The notes below the pieces were generated by a model. It made no database searches. It was given only the letters and a program-made list of their open reading frames with translations, and was not told the origin of the DNA. 64,000 nucleotides of DNA from Trissonchulus latispiculum (lineage: Eukaryota; Nematoda; Enoplea; Enoplida; Ironidae). The stretch spans positions 1 through 64,000 of the forward strand of contig JASAND010016279.1 in assembly GCA_030248195.1 (NCBI GenBank). The letters run 5' to 3'. This document shows positions 41,595 through 50,473 of this stretch, piece after piece (the first letter of the stretch is position 1; each line of letters begins with the position of its first letter). A program made the translations under genes and the position numbers.

Positions 41595-42626
41595 ATGGCA
41601 GAAAAAATTTCTCCCCCTTCTGATGAGGACGACTATGTCGTTCGAAGTTACCAAATTGTTCGATCTGAGCCATCAGAACCTGTGGGTAACCCGGTTACAT
41701 ATGAAGATTTCGCTCGGATTGCTAGTTCTATGCAGTTACAGGAAATTCCTTCTCCTTTGTCGCAACAGTCAGTGGGGGGGGCGGGCCAAGATCTTTCTTC
41801 CCAGGGAGCTTCGGGCGGGAGTTCTAAAAAGCCTAAAGTGCAGTCAAAAAAATCCAAGAAAAGGCAGGGTCGCCCCTTTACTTATGCACATTTTGATCAA
41901 ATTCCTCAGAATATCAATTTGGGGGCTGCAAGTTCCTCTTTCTTGGATGAACAGGAAGGGTTTTCGGTTTCATCGTCCGTCCTGCCGTCGGGGGCGTCGG
42001 GTATTCATGCTAGCGATCTCGCGGCAATGGAAACTTTGTTTTCGGATTTACCATATGATAACCCGCAAACTGCTGAGGAGGTGGCTATAACGGCACAGCG
42101 TTTTCAACTCTTGCAAGAATATGCGCGTTTTCGTCAGCACATGTCAACTCATACGCACGACATGCAACGTGTCGCCGCCTCTCCTCAGCAGTTGCTTCAG
42201 CAGCATATTCGGCGCCTCGAGGCGGCTGGTCGGGCTCGACAACCGAAATATCTTCCTCATCCGGTTCATCCCTTGATGCTTCCTAGAATTGCAGAGACTC
42301 TTATTTTAATGGCGGAACCACTCTCTCCGGTAGCTTCTTCTCATAGGCGACAACGTGTAGTTATGTCTCCTCCTACTATCTATTATGATCCGGTTATGCC
42401 TCACAACGATCAATTTCTTGAGCTGTGTCGACTTAAGGCAGCTATGGTCCGTATGTTGGAATCGGCACCCCCAGTTTTTCTGATGGCACATCACGATCCT
42501 TGCCGTCATTATTTTTCTGCTCCGATTCGACATTCTCCAAATTCTTTTCACAATCCTAGTTTTCTGCCTCGTTTCACTGAATATAATTCTTTGTTTCAGG
42601 TGGCCACAGGTTTTGATTTTCTGTAA
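41595..42626 (+). CDS. Accessory ORF B of the giant element (343 aa)
   Basis: The ATG (CAATATGGC) opens a 343-aa ORF ending at 42626. No known domain is recognised. The N-terminus is acidic. A strongly basic stretch (KKPKVQSKKSKKRQGR, about residues 77-92) is a likely nuclear localisation signal. A Gln-rich helical region (RFQLLQEYARFRQHM) follows, then the PHPVHP-x35-IYYDP block shared with ORF A. Only 167 bases separate the two ORFs. Shared C-terminal layout and adjacent position suggest tandem duplication followed by strong divergence of the N-termini. Confidence 0.75.
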   Translation: MAEKISPPSDEDDYVVRSYQIVRSEPSEPVGNPVTYEDFARIASSMQLQEIPSPLSQQSVGGAGQDLSSQGASGGSSKKPKVQSKKSKKRQGRPFTYAHFDQIPQNINLGAASSSFLDEQEGFSVSSSVLPSGASGIHASDLAAMETLFSDLPYDNPQTAEEVAITAQRFQLLQEYARFRQHMSTHTHDMQRVAASPQQLLQQHIRRLEAAGRARQPKYLPHPVHPLMLPRIAETLILMAEPLSPVASSHRRQRVVMSPPTIYYDPVMPHNDQFLELCRLKAAMVRMLESAPPVFLMAHHDPCRHYFSAPIRHSPNSFHNPSFLPRFTEYNSLFQVATGFDFL

Positions 42627-43220
42627 CTCGCTCTTTGGTATTTTTCTAGTTTAATATTTGAAGCTCATATCTTAATTTTTCCTTGATTATTGAAAATCCT
42701 TACCGAAAAATTTTCTCTTTCCTTTTGTCTTCTTGATACTTTTGTTGTGATTTCATATACATGTGGGCTGCCTCACTATCTTGTACAGCAACGCTCATAA
42801 AACACATACGTATATACTTTAACGGGCCTTATATACGTATACATCTCAGCAGGCCTTACATACTTATACATCTTATTGGGTTTTTCTTTTCTCTTTCACT
42901 ATTGCACAGAACAACGCTTGTGTCACCACTGTACGTATACATTGCGGAGGGGTTTACTCTTCTGTTTTGTTTTATGTTTGCACTTATTGTTTAGGTTCCT
43001 TTGGGCTCTTTCTGTCGCTGGTTCTGTTTTCTGCTTTTGGCCGGGTGATAAAAGTCTGCTGGATTATCCCCACAGGTCGTTTCTTTCTTACTTAGATTTT
43101 TCTTTTTAGTTATGGTGGGATCCTTGCTGTAAAATTGTTTTAATTGTCATTTCCTAGTTTTTCGCGAAAATTTTGCTGTTTTCTTGAGCCTAAACTCAAG
43201 CTTGATTTTTTCTGTGAAAA
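42627..43220 (+). other. Spacer with splice acceptors and TACGTATA repeats
   Basis: A T-rich 594-base spacer. Acceptor-like sites end at 42994 (ATTGTTTAG) and 43109 (TTTTTAG). Three imperfect repeats around TTATATACGTATACATC lie at about 42803-42873. The hydrophobic ORFs here are compositional. Confidence 0.55.
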
Positions 43221-46200
43221 ATGTCTCGCAAGCCTTCAAAAAGTGATTCTGACGCTGTGAAACGTTCTGTCCGCGCCGTACGCACGCAATTGGAAAATGT
43301 GGGGGGTAGTTGGCGTGACTTGCAGCCTCAAGGCGGGGCAGCTGCTGCTCAGTCGGCTGAAGAGGACAGACCGGAACCCTTAGAGCTTCCAGAGGACTTT
43401 GGGGGTGATGCTATTCCATTCATTTCGCGTGATACTCTCTTGAAAAACTTGTCAGAACATCCCCCAGAATTTTTTACTTTTCGCGATCAAATTGATCAGT
43501 CTCAGTATTCGGCATACATTCGCCATATCTCTCAGAAAACGGGATTTCCCCATTCTTTGGCAAAGGCCACTACTGTAGTTACATCAGTTGAGCAGTTGAT
43601 CCGGTCTGTCCCTCTTTGGGTTGAGGCTGCTGAGAAGGCGGGCTTTCTGGCATGGGATCTGGAGGGGACATCGGCCAGAGCTTTTCTGGGGCTTCCTCCC
43701 CAGCGTACCCTCTCCCTGATTCAAATTGCTGTCCCTTATCCGGAAAAATTGCATTTGTTTCGTTCTCAGCTTGATCAGGTCCATCCGACAAATCCGAAAC
43801 AGGACCCTATTTCGGTGGGTATCTATTTGATCCCGCTGTATGTGCTATTTTTTCAGTATCCCTCTTGGGAATATTTTCAGTATTTGTTGGCCCCCCTTTT
43901 CTACAATACCTCCTACCCCCTGTTAGGTTTGAACCCTCTGGCCGATGTCCGGCGCTTGTTAGGGGCTTTGGGCATTGATGCCCGCCACTCTGCCACAGAT
44001 CTCGCGTATCTGGGGCGTCGGGTCAAGGCGCGCCTTCCGGATCATCCTATGCAACAGTGGTCTCCAGTGGATACCAGGGGTTCGTACCCGTGGCGTGATG
44101 AGCATAACCAGCAGCTCCCTCCACCACTGCATCATCGGGTGGATATTCCGCTTTCATGGTATCAGAAAGAAATTTTGCAGTATCCGCCAAACATGTGTAA
44201 GGCAGCTTCGTGTAGGGGTCTTCACCCGTTTCCAACATTATCGGAACTGCGTTATGGGGCAACAGACGTCCGGGATGTTATCCTGGCAGTGCAGCGTTAC
44301 ATCCACTTTGATCAGGATTTCGGAGTCTCCGAATTTCAGTGGCTACGGACTTATAAGCCCCTTAGTGTTTGTTCCGGTTTAGATACCATGAAGTGCCTTA
44401 GGAATTGCTTGGGGGAATCGGTTCAACCGGCATCAGTGACGAGATCAGAACCGGAACGGGACCAGCCTGGGACATCGCAGGCAACCAAATCAGCTAAGCC
44501 TTCTAAATACGATCTGACTACTACGGGTAAATTTACTCCACCTCCTCTTCGTCCGGGGGTTTATGCTTTGTCATATCTCCCCGATCCGTCGCTCGTCCCG
44601 GGCGCAACTCCTACTACTATCTGGAAGCCAACGCTTATTTCGCGTCCGGAACGCCCGCCGACACAGCCCATGCCTCCTCATGATTGGACGGCATATGAAT
44701 TGTGGGTCTCAGCTTACTCGAGGCCAACGCCTACGAGACTGCGTAGTGACAGCTCTGAGTCTATTCCTACTCGTTCTTCTAGGGCAACTAGGGCTGCGGC
44801 GAGCGCGGCGGCGGATCAGGAAGAAGAGGAGGCAGCATTCGAACAGCAGGAGGAGCCAGAAGGTATTGTGGTGGACACGAGCACAGTAAAGCGAGCGCGT
44901 TTGGCAGGGTCTATTGACCAGGAGGTCGCCTATCTCCAGCAGCTGCCAGCAGCTGATGCGGTCACGGCAAATTTCTCCATCGGCGCAGAAGAAGTAGTAG
45001 ATAATAGTGGGTCCACAGAGGCTTCGTTGGGATTCCGGTCACCGCCTGGGCCGAGGGTGGAAGTGAGGGGGGTCGACCCCGCCTTCTCGTCCTCGCCTGG
45101 GGCTCCTATCACCGTGTTCGGGGCGGACCCCGCCGGTGTAGAGTCAGGTGACTCGGTTCCTTCATATGCCCTCCGGTCCCGCGCGCATTCTCGTTCAGGG
45201 GCTGCGCGTTCTCGCTCACCCCGGGGTCGTTTTCTTTCTCAGCCTAGTAGCCATCAGGGCGTTCGACGTGGTGTTGGGCGTGGTGACTTTTCGGCTCCTG
45301 ATACAAATAGGCCAGTTACTCGACAGCATCAGGCGCGGTTGGCGCAACAGGAAGTTTCTTCAGGGACTGAAATCGATACAACTCCATCTGCGGCAGATCA
45401 AGCATTTCTTTCTGGTGATTCCGGCCAACAACCATCTCCATCAACGGTGATAGTGACTTTGGAGGAGCCTACCGAACTTTTAGGAACCTTGGCCTCTTCT
45501 GCGATAAGTTCGGGCACTGCTCCGATAAGTTCGGGCACTGCTCCGATAAGTTCGGGCACTGCTCCGATAAGTTCGGGCACTGCTCCGATAAGTTCGGGCA
45601 CTGCTCCGATAAGTTCGGGCACTGCTCCGATAAGTTCGGGCACTGCTCCGATAAGTTCGGGCACTGCTCCGATAAGTTCGGGCACTGCTCCGATAAGTTC
45701 GGGCACTGCCCCGACAAGTTCGGGTACTGCTCCGATAAGTTCGGGCTCTGTCCCGGTTAGTTCGGGGTCTGTCCCGACCAGTTCGGGGACGTTTCCAGCA
45801 CATTCGGGCCTCCTTGCGGCAAGTTCGGGATCATCACAGGTAAGTTCGGGCCCTCTAACATCTGGACCTACGATGACGTCGGGCACTTCTGCGACGGTGG
45901 ACGTGGGACAGCAAGGTTTGGGTGAACCTCAGGTGGTCGTTTGCAGCGTTGAGGCGGATCCACGGTATATGCTGACGCTAATTCCCGCTCCTACAAATGA
46001 GTTGGGTATGATTTTGTTGGCCGATTCCTCTCCAGCAGGTTTTGGGTTTTTCTCTTTTGATTGTACACCTTTTAGTGCCCCTGGAGTTGTTCGTCCGGGG
46101 TTGCTGCCGCCGATTGTCATCGAGGGTGCTAATGTTGAACCTCCGCGTTTGCAGCCAGGCCCTCCGATGCAAACAGTTGCACAGTTAGCCCCTATTTGGT

Positions 46201-48386
46201 CGCGAGCTCTGCAGGAGGCGGGTTCTTCGGCTCGTCTTCCTCAACCGATTCAGGGGTTAGGCGCTATTCCGCATAGGGAGAGGCTCAACTTTGTGGACAC
46301 GTTTTGGCAGCGTATTCCTTCGGTGGGCACTCCGTTGCAAATGGAATTGCTTCCACTGCTGGGACTTTCTGCAGCTGAACTGCAAGAACGGGTTGGTCAT
46401 CCTCCGCCTTTCTATGCTTTTGAGGTCGCCTACCACACAGTGGGACAGGGAGACACTCAGGTATTGGACCTGTTGAGGGTCCTCTTCCCGGGTGCCTTCG
46501 CTCCATCCCCTGTGCCAGGGGTGGAACATCCCACGTTTGGTATGAATCTCTCGGCGGATCGTTCGCTATTTCAGCTGTCGCCTGCTCTACCTGGAGTATC
46601 GGCTTGGGAAGCGGGGATTCCATCTCGGTCCACTTCGGTGGGCCCGTTGGGGCATCAGCGACCCGCTGAGACGGTGTCTCGGCCTGTTTTAATGGACGCC
46701 CAATGTCAAATTTCATTTGCTACCACTCCACCTGTGGTTTCTGTTCAGCAAGTACCGCCGTTTCAGCCTCCGCAACCGGTGCTACATCCACCAGCGGCTA
46801 CCATTCAGTGGCCGGCCACTCATGTTTTGAACCCGGTCTATCACCGTGTTGTGACTGATTTGGTTCTGGCTGATTCGGATATCGAGGGGTCTTCCACCTA
46901 TTTGCATGCGGATTTGCCAAAGTATTTTGTTGATCCTGAAGATACGGTCTTTGAAGGAAATCCGCCGGTTGCCAATCCTCGGGACCGGCCAAAGTTCTTG
47001 AATGGGGCTGACCCGTACTGTATCTATCCGGGGGAGGATCGGTATGGTCTTCCGTTGGATAAGAAGGCGGGTACCCCACCTTTCTTGGGACCTCAACCCT
47101 TAGATCCCTGGGTTCGTCAATCAGTGGCCGAGCTTCTGGCGGTTTCGGATCTTGCTGTTCCGTTTCGCCAGTATGCAGATCGGTATTGGCAGTATGCGGA
47201 GCTTCCACCAGTACAGGCCATTTCGGGCTGTTCGGCTTTAAATCCGTACTTTGTATATACAATCGCCTTTTGGGACGAGTGGCTTCGTGGGCAGGCAGCT
47301 CCATTTGCTGTTCAATTTACAGCGCTTGATGAGTATCTTGAGGAACTGAACCGGCTGATCCCGGGGGCGCATGTGTCCTTTGAGACGCATCCCACCCCTG
47401 TTCCTCCGGGGTACGATCAACTCCGTATCCAACCTGAGCGTCCGGATTTTTGGCAGGCTACATTGCGGTTACCACCTCTGGCTCGGGAAGGGGTCTTGGT
47501 TTTTCCGGGGATCGAATTAGTCGGGAAAGCTGCGCTGGAATCGTGTGCCAAAGTGGCCGCAATCGCCCAACTTTACCCGTTTTTCTATATTTATCCATCT
47601 TTGTTTCGGTTTCAGCCTTTGCGTAAAATGATTGAAACTTGGACCAAAAAATCGAAGTTTTTAGAAAAGAAGGTTCAGGCGGTCATACAGGAGTCTCTTG
47701 CCCATGAAGCCATGCAGCCCGGTGAGGCCGAAAATTACGGCCCGGTGGTTCCCTTTTTTGGGGAACATATGGTGGCCTCCAACATGCATTATATCCCGGA
47801 AACCAATGAGCAGGGACATCGACCCTATTTAAAGGTCTATGGGCATGAACATCGTTTTTCTGAGGGGGGTTACCAACATCGTAAGACCGATTACTGGTTT
47901 TGTTTGCCTGAGCCTGCTCGCTACCTGGCCTCCCGGGGTTGCCCGTTTCAGGCTCTACAAGGTGCGAAGCATTATACCAGGGGCTGGTTCCACCATTCAG
48001 TTCCGTTTCGCCGTTTTTGGGAACATCCGAAAATCCATGTGCGAGCATTTGTCATGCTCGAGGTTATTCGTGCAAAGGCTCAAGTTTGCCCATCGTATCG
48101 TGAGTGGCTTGCATCGACCGGGGTCCGTCTCATTGCTGAGGCTTCAGATAATGAGTATTGGGGCATTGGCAAATCGCAAGTCATGCTCCAACATATGGGG
48201 CCCCAGGATTATGCACATTTGTCGTGCTTAAATCCTACTCCTGCGGCCCCCCATCAAAATTGGATGGGCAAACTGCACATGGTCTTGCGAAGCGAACTGT
48301 TTTCGGATCTACCTAACCTGGTTACGATAATGCGTGAAGAGCACCGCCAACAGGAGGTCAGGGCGGCTGAGGCTAAGAACGTTTAG
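43221..48386 (+). CDS. Giant-element ORF: DEDDy 3'-5' exonuclease plus NADAR-like domain (1721 aa)
   Basis: Residues about 115-375 match the RNase D/WRN-type DEDDy exonuclease pattern. Exo I is Asp146 and Glu148 (WDLEGTS, followed by LSLIQIA). Exo II is Asp242 (NPLADVRRLL). Exo III is Tyr345 and Asp349 (YGATD). All five metal or catalytic residues are present, although the Exo I-II gap holds an extra hydrophobic insert. The middle (about 400-1100) is low-complexity Ser/Pro/Gly with a 21-bp tandem repeat. A region of unknown fold follows (about 1100-1500). Residues about 1505-1700 match NADAR/YbiA: FFGEHMVASNM, then LASTGVRLIAEASDNEYWGIG (Trp1647), then NWMGKLHMVLRSEL (Asn1680). Known NADAR proteins hydrolyse N-glycosidic bonds, including ADP-ribose on guanine in DarTG systems. 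The combination suggests processing or repair of the element's nucleic acid; this is inference. Confidence 0.72.
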   Translation: MSRKPSKSDSDAVKRSVRAVRTQLENVGGSWRDLQPQGGAAAAQSAEEDRPEPLELPEDFGGDAIPFISRDTLLKNLSEHPPEFFTFRDQIDQSQYSAYIRHISQKTGFPHSLAKATTVVTSVEQLIRSVPLWVEAAEKAGFLAWDLEGTSARAFLGLPPQRTLSLIQIAVPYPEKLHLFRSQLDQVHPTNPKQDPISVGIYLIPLYVLFFQYPSWEYFQYLLAPLFYNTSYPLLGLNPLADVRRLLGALGIDARHSATDLAYLGRRVKARLPDHPMQQWSPVDTRGSYPWRDEHNQQLPPPLHHRVDIPLSWYQKEILQYPPNMCKAASCRGLHPFPTLSELRYGATDVRDVILAVQRYIHFDQDFGVSEFQWLRTYKPLSVCSGLDTMKCLRNCLGESVQPASVTRSEPERDQPGTSQATKSAKPSKYDLTTTGKFTPPPLRPGVYALSYLPDPSLVPGATPTTIWKPTLISRPERPPTQPMPPHDWTAYELWVSAYSRPTPTRLRSDSSESIPTRSSRATRAAASAAADQEEEEAAFEQQEEPEGIVVDTSTVKRARLAGSIDQEVAYLQQLPAADAVTANFSIGAEEVVDNSGSTEASLGFRSPPGPRVEVRGVDPAFSSSPGAPITVFGADPAGVESGDSVPSYALRSRAHSRSGAARSRSPRGRFLSQPSSHQGVRRGVGRGDFSAPDTNRPVTRQHQARLAQQEVSSGTEIDTTPSAADQAFLSGDSGQQPSPSTVIVTLEEPTELLGTLASSAISSGTAPISSGTAPISSGTAPISSGTAPISSGTAPISSGTAPISSGTAPISSGTAPISSGTAPISSGTAPTSSGTAPISSGSVPVSSGSVPTSSGTFPAHSGLLAASSGSSQVSSGPLTSGPTMTSGTSATVDVGQQGLGEPQVVVCSVEADPRYMLTLIPAPTNELGMILLADSSPAGFGFFSFDCTPFSAPGVVRPGLLPPIVIEGANVEPPRLQPGPPMQTVAQLAPIWSRALQEAGSSARLPQPIQGLGAIPHRERLNFVDTFWQRIPSVGTPLQMELLPLLGLSAAELQERVGHPPPFYAFEVAYHTVGQGDTQVLDLLRVLFPGAFAPSPVPGVEHPTFGMNLSADRSLFQLSPALPGVSAWEAGIPSRSTSVGPLGHQRPAETVSRPVLMDAQCQISFATTPPVVSVQQVPPFQPPQPVLHPPAATIQWPATHVLNPVYHRVVTDLVLADSDIEGSSTYLHADLPKYFVDPEDTVFEGNPPVANPRDRPKFLNGADPYCIYPGEDRYGLPLDKKAGTPPFLGPQPLDPWVRQSVAELLAVSDLAVPFRQYADRYWQYAELPPVQAISGCSALNPYFVYTIAFWDEWLRGQAAPFAVQFTALDEYLEELNRLIPGAHVSFETHPTPVPPGYDQLRIQPERPDFWQATLRLPPLAREGVLVFPGIELVGKAALESCAKVAAIAQLYPFFYIYPSLFRFQPLRKMIETWTKKSKFLEKKVQAVIQESLAHEAMQPGEAENYGPVVPFFGEHMVASNMHYIPETNEQGHRPYLKVYGHEHRFSEGGYQHRKTDYWFCLPEPARYLASRGCPFQALQGAKHYTRGWFHHSVPFRRFWEHPKIHVRAFVMLEVIRAKAQVCPSYREWLASTGVRLIAEASDNEYWGIGKSQVMLQHMGPQDYAHLSCLNPTPAAPHQNWMGKLHMVLRSELFSDLPNLVTIMREEHRQQEVRAAEAKNV
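45504..45797 (+). repeat. 21-bp tandem repeat encoding ISSGTAP
   Basis: Ten copies of a 21-bp unit (45504-45713), identical or nearly so, are followed by four diverged ones (TSSGTAP, ISSGSVP, VSSGSVP, TSSGTFP) and fainter ones to about 45860. Near-identity of the ten copies indicates recent expansion. The frame is preserved, giving a flexible Ser/Gly/Thr linker. Antisense ORFs here are artefacts. Confidence 0.95.
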
Positions 48387-50457
48387 GGAGCGTTGTTGTA
48401 CGTTGTTGTTGTTGTTTGCAGCCCCGTGTATATGGAAATTTTCTTTAAAAATTTCTTCAGTGCCCGAGCTGATTTTCTTATAAATTTTGTTTATTTTTCT
48501 CGAGTATTTTACCTTTCCATGATGATCTTAAGGGTCTTTCTCGTTGATTAAATTCCATTCTGCGAAATTTCTTGCTGTGTTGTAAATTTTCGTCTCGTTT
48601 CTTGTTTGCTCGGGCACATTTGATATTTTGTGTATTTCTATTTACTCACCGTCTGGCTAAAGGAGTTCTGGGGTGGGCGGCTCGCTTTGTTGACCTAAGA
48701 CTGGGACACGGAGTGAACCGTTCCCCCCAGACCCTTGTTTCTTATCTTTCTACATCTGACTAGTATCTAACAGTTTTCGAGTCTTCGCCGTGGTGTGGGT
48801 CTCCAAAGGTCGTTACCTAAAACTGGGTCGTCTTTGGGTACTCACACCGCTGCGACCATGCTGCAGTTGAGGGGCTTTTGTGATGTATTTTGTCTGTTTC
48901 TGCATTTATTCCATGGCATTTTTTCTTCGAGTCTTTAATTTTTGTGCTTTATGCTTACTACTTTAATTTTTGTTTGTGTTTAGGTGATGGTTTTCTTGTC
49001 GTAACCGGTCCCCATACCCCCATTCTGCGCCAGGCGTGCCCCACGATGGATGCTGAACGGGAGTTGGACTTTGTTGTTGCTGTTCTGGTTCATCTGGACT
49101 CTCACCCAGACTGTAACCCCGGTATTCCAGACGGTGAACTGTTTTTGCTGTGGCCACTATTTGAATTGGATCTGACTGTAAGGAGGTGGCTCTATTTGCC
49201 TCCGCTGTTTTCTGGACTGCTATCTGGTCCTCTGCTTTCTGTTGGGGCCTGATTTTTCTATCTTTGGTTTGGGCCACTGATCCTGGCCTTAGTTTTCTGT
49301 GGGGTCTTGGCTGGTCCTTTGACTGTTTACCGGGTCCTGATCATATCCCGGTTCTCTTTTGGCCTCCTTGCTGGTTTGGCCAACTTTCTATGATGGGCTT
49401 GGCCGTTTCTAAGTCGGCTTTCCGGTGTGACCATTTGTGGCCGATGGTCCTGTTTGGGTTGATTTTTGTCTGGTCCGGGTTCTTCCATCTGGACTCTTTC
49501 TTCTGTCGGGTCTGTTCCCGGTGTCTGCTGGAACTGTCCTGATTCTCCCATTGTGAAGTTGTGGATTGTGTGCACGCCTTGGACGCTTGGTTCTCCCCTT
49601 GTTGTGTACGTGTTGTGAATTTTCATTCCATTTTTGTGCTTGTCTTTGTGAAGTATAATAAACAGGGGGAGGGGTTTGATAATCTATGCTGTTCAGTTAG
49701 GGAGGGTTCCAGTCTATTTGTTCCCCAGTTTCTTTTTGTTTCGGGCGCTCCCTATTATCTGTGCCTATTTCTCTGGTAGCTATTCACTGGTAGCTTGTTT
49801 TTCTTGTTGGCCATGTTTTGCCATTTACCAGTTTGCCTTATTGTTTTGCCTTTAATCTTTGTTTTTATATTTCTACTGATTTTTGTGTTTATCTTATTCC
49901 CTATGCGTAATAAACCGCTAGCAAGTACTTGTATTTGTTGTTTTCTTATAGGACCTTAGTTGGATTTCTTCCGTGGGGTTTATATCTGTTGGGCTGGGTC
50001 CCCCAGTGGGTAGTGTCCCCGTTGTACTCTGCTCTTTCTGTCTGTTCGGCCTTGCGCGTGGGGGTCCATACGGGTGTCTAGTTGTGTTGTTTTCCAAAAA
50101 GTATGCAGTCGTTTCTCAAAAGTCGTCAAAAGTTGTCAATTGTTTCGTTTTGTTTAGTCGTTTGTTTCGTATGTTTGTTTCGTCTGTCCAAAACTGGTTT
50201 AGTGTTTAGTTTCGGTCACAGCCGATATAGTTTTACCCAGTCTAAGTCCGAAGTGTCAGCCCGGACTCGTCTGTGAGCCGCGTAGTTCGCAGGCCAATGG
50301 GGATCGTCTGGCTCCATTTTTACTTTAGCTAGTTCTAACAGTCTGTTTTATCTCTAAAATTACTACTTGGAGCTCCAAAACTAATGTAATCCAGTTTTAC
50401 CATTGTCTAATATTCTGTGGCACCCGTATTGATCGCCGCGCGGGGGGCCGGCGGCGG
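48387..50457 (+). other. Long 3' region of the giant element
   Basis: About 2.1 kb of T-rich sequence between the last large ORF and the polypurine tract. An acceptor (TTTGTGTTTAG) at 48983 precedes an ATG at 49046 that opens a 68-aa ORF to 49252 (starting MDAERELDFVVAVLVHL); it is unrecognised. An imperfect stem-loop is at about 48788-48850. Other ORFs are T-rich and weakly supported. AATAAA-like sites occur at about 49658 and 49909. Confidence 0.5.
48788..48850 (+). promoter_or_regulatory. Imperfect 20-bp stem-loop in the 3' region
   Basis: GGTGTGGGTCTCCAAAGG pairs with CTTTGGGTACTCACACC around a loop of about 18 bases. Its position, between the last ORF and the LTR, resembles that of RNA-export elements in simple retroviruses; function is inferred. 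Confidence 0.4.
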
Positions 50458-50470
50458 AAAAGAGGGGGTA
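50458..50470 (+). promoter_or_regulatory. 3' polypurine tract of the giant element
   Basis: AAAAGAGGGGGTA lies three bases before the LTR start TGTGGG. Confidence 0.75.
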
Positions 50471-50473
50471 TTT

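Noticed and set aside
42761..43109. Two 77-codon hydrophobic ORFs in the spacer
   Set aside because: Hydrophobicity follows from T-richness, they overlap splice acceptors, and they lack any motif.
45398..45886. Three long minus-strand ORFs across the 21-bp repeat
   Set aside because: They are antisense readings of a 21-bp (multiple of three) tandem repeat that stays open in several frames; the plus-strand frame continues into recognisable domains.
49186..49542. 118-codon ORF in the 3' region of the giant element
   Set aside because: Trp/Leu/Phe-rich composition of a T/G-rich spacer; it overlaps another ORF and has no recognisable domain.
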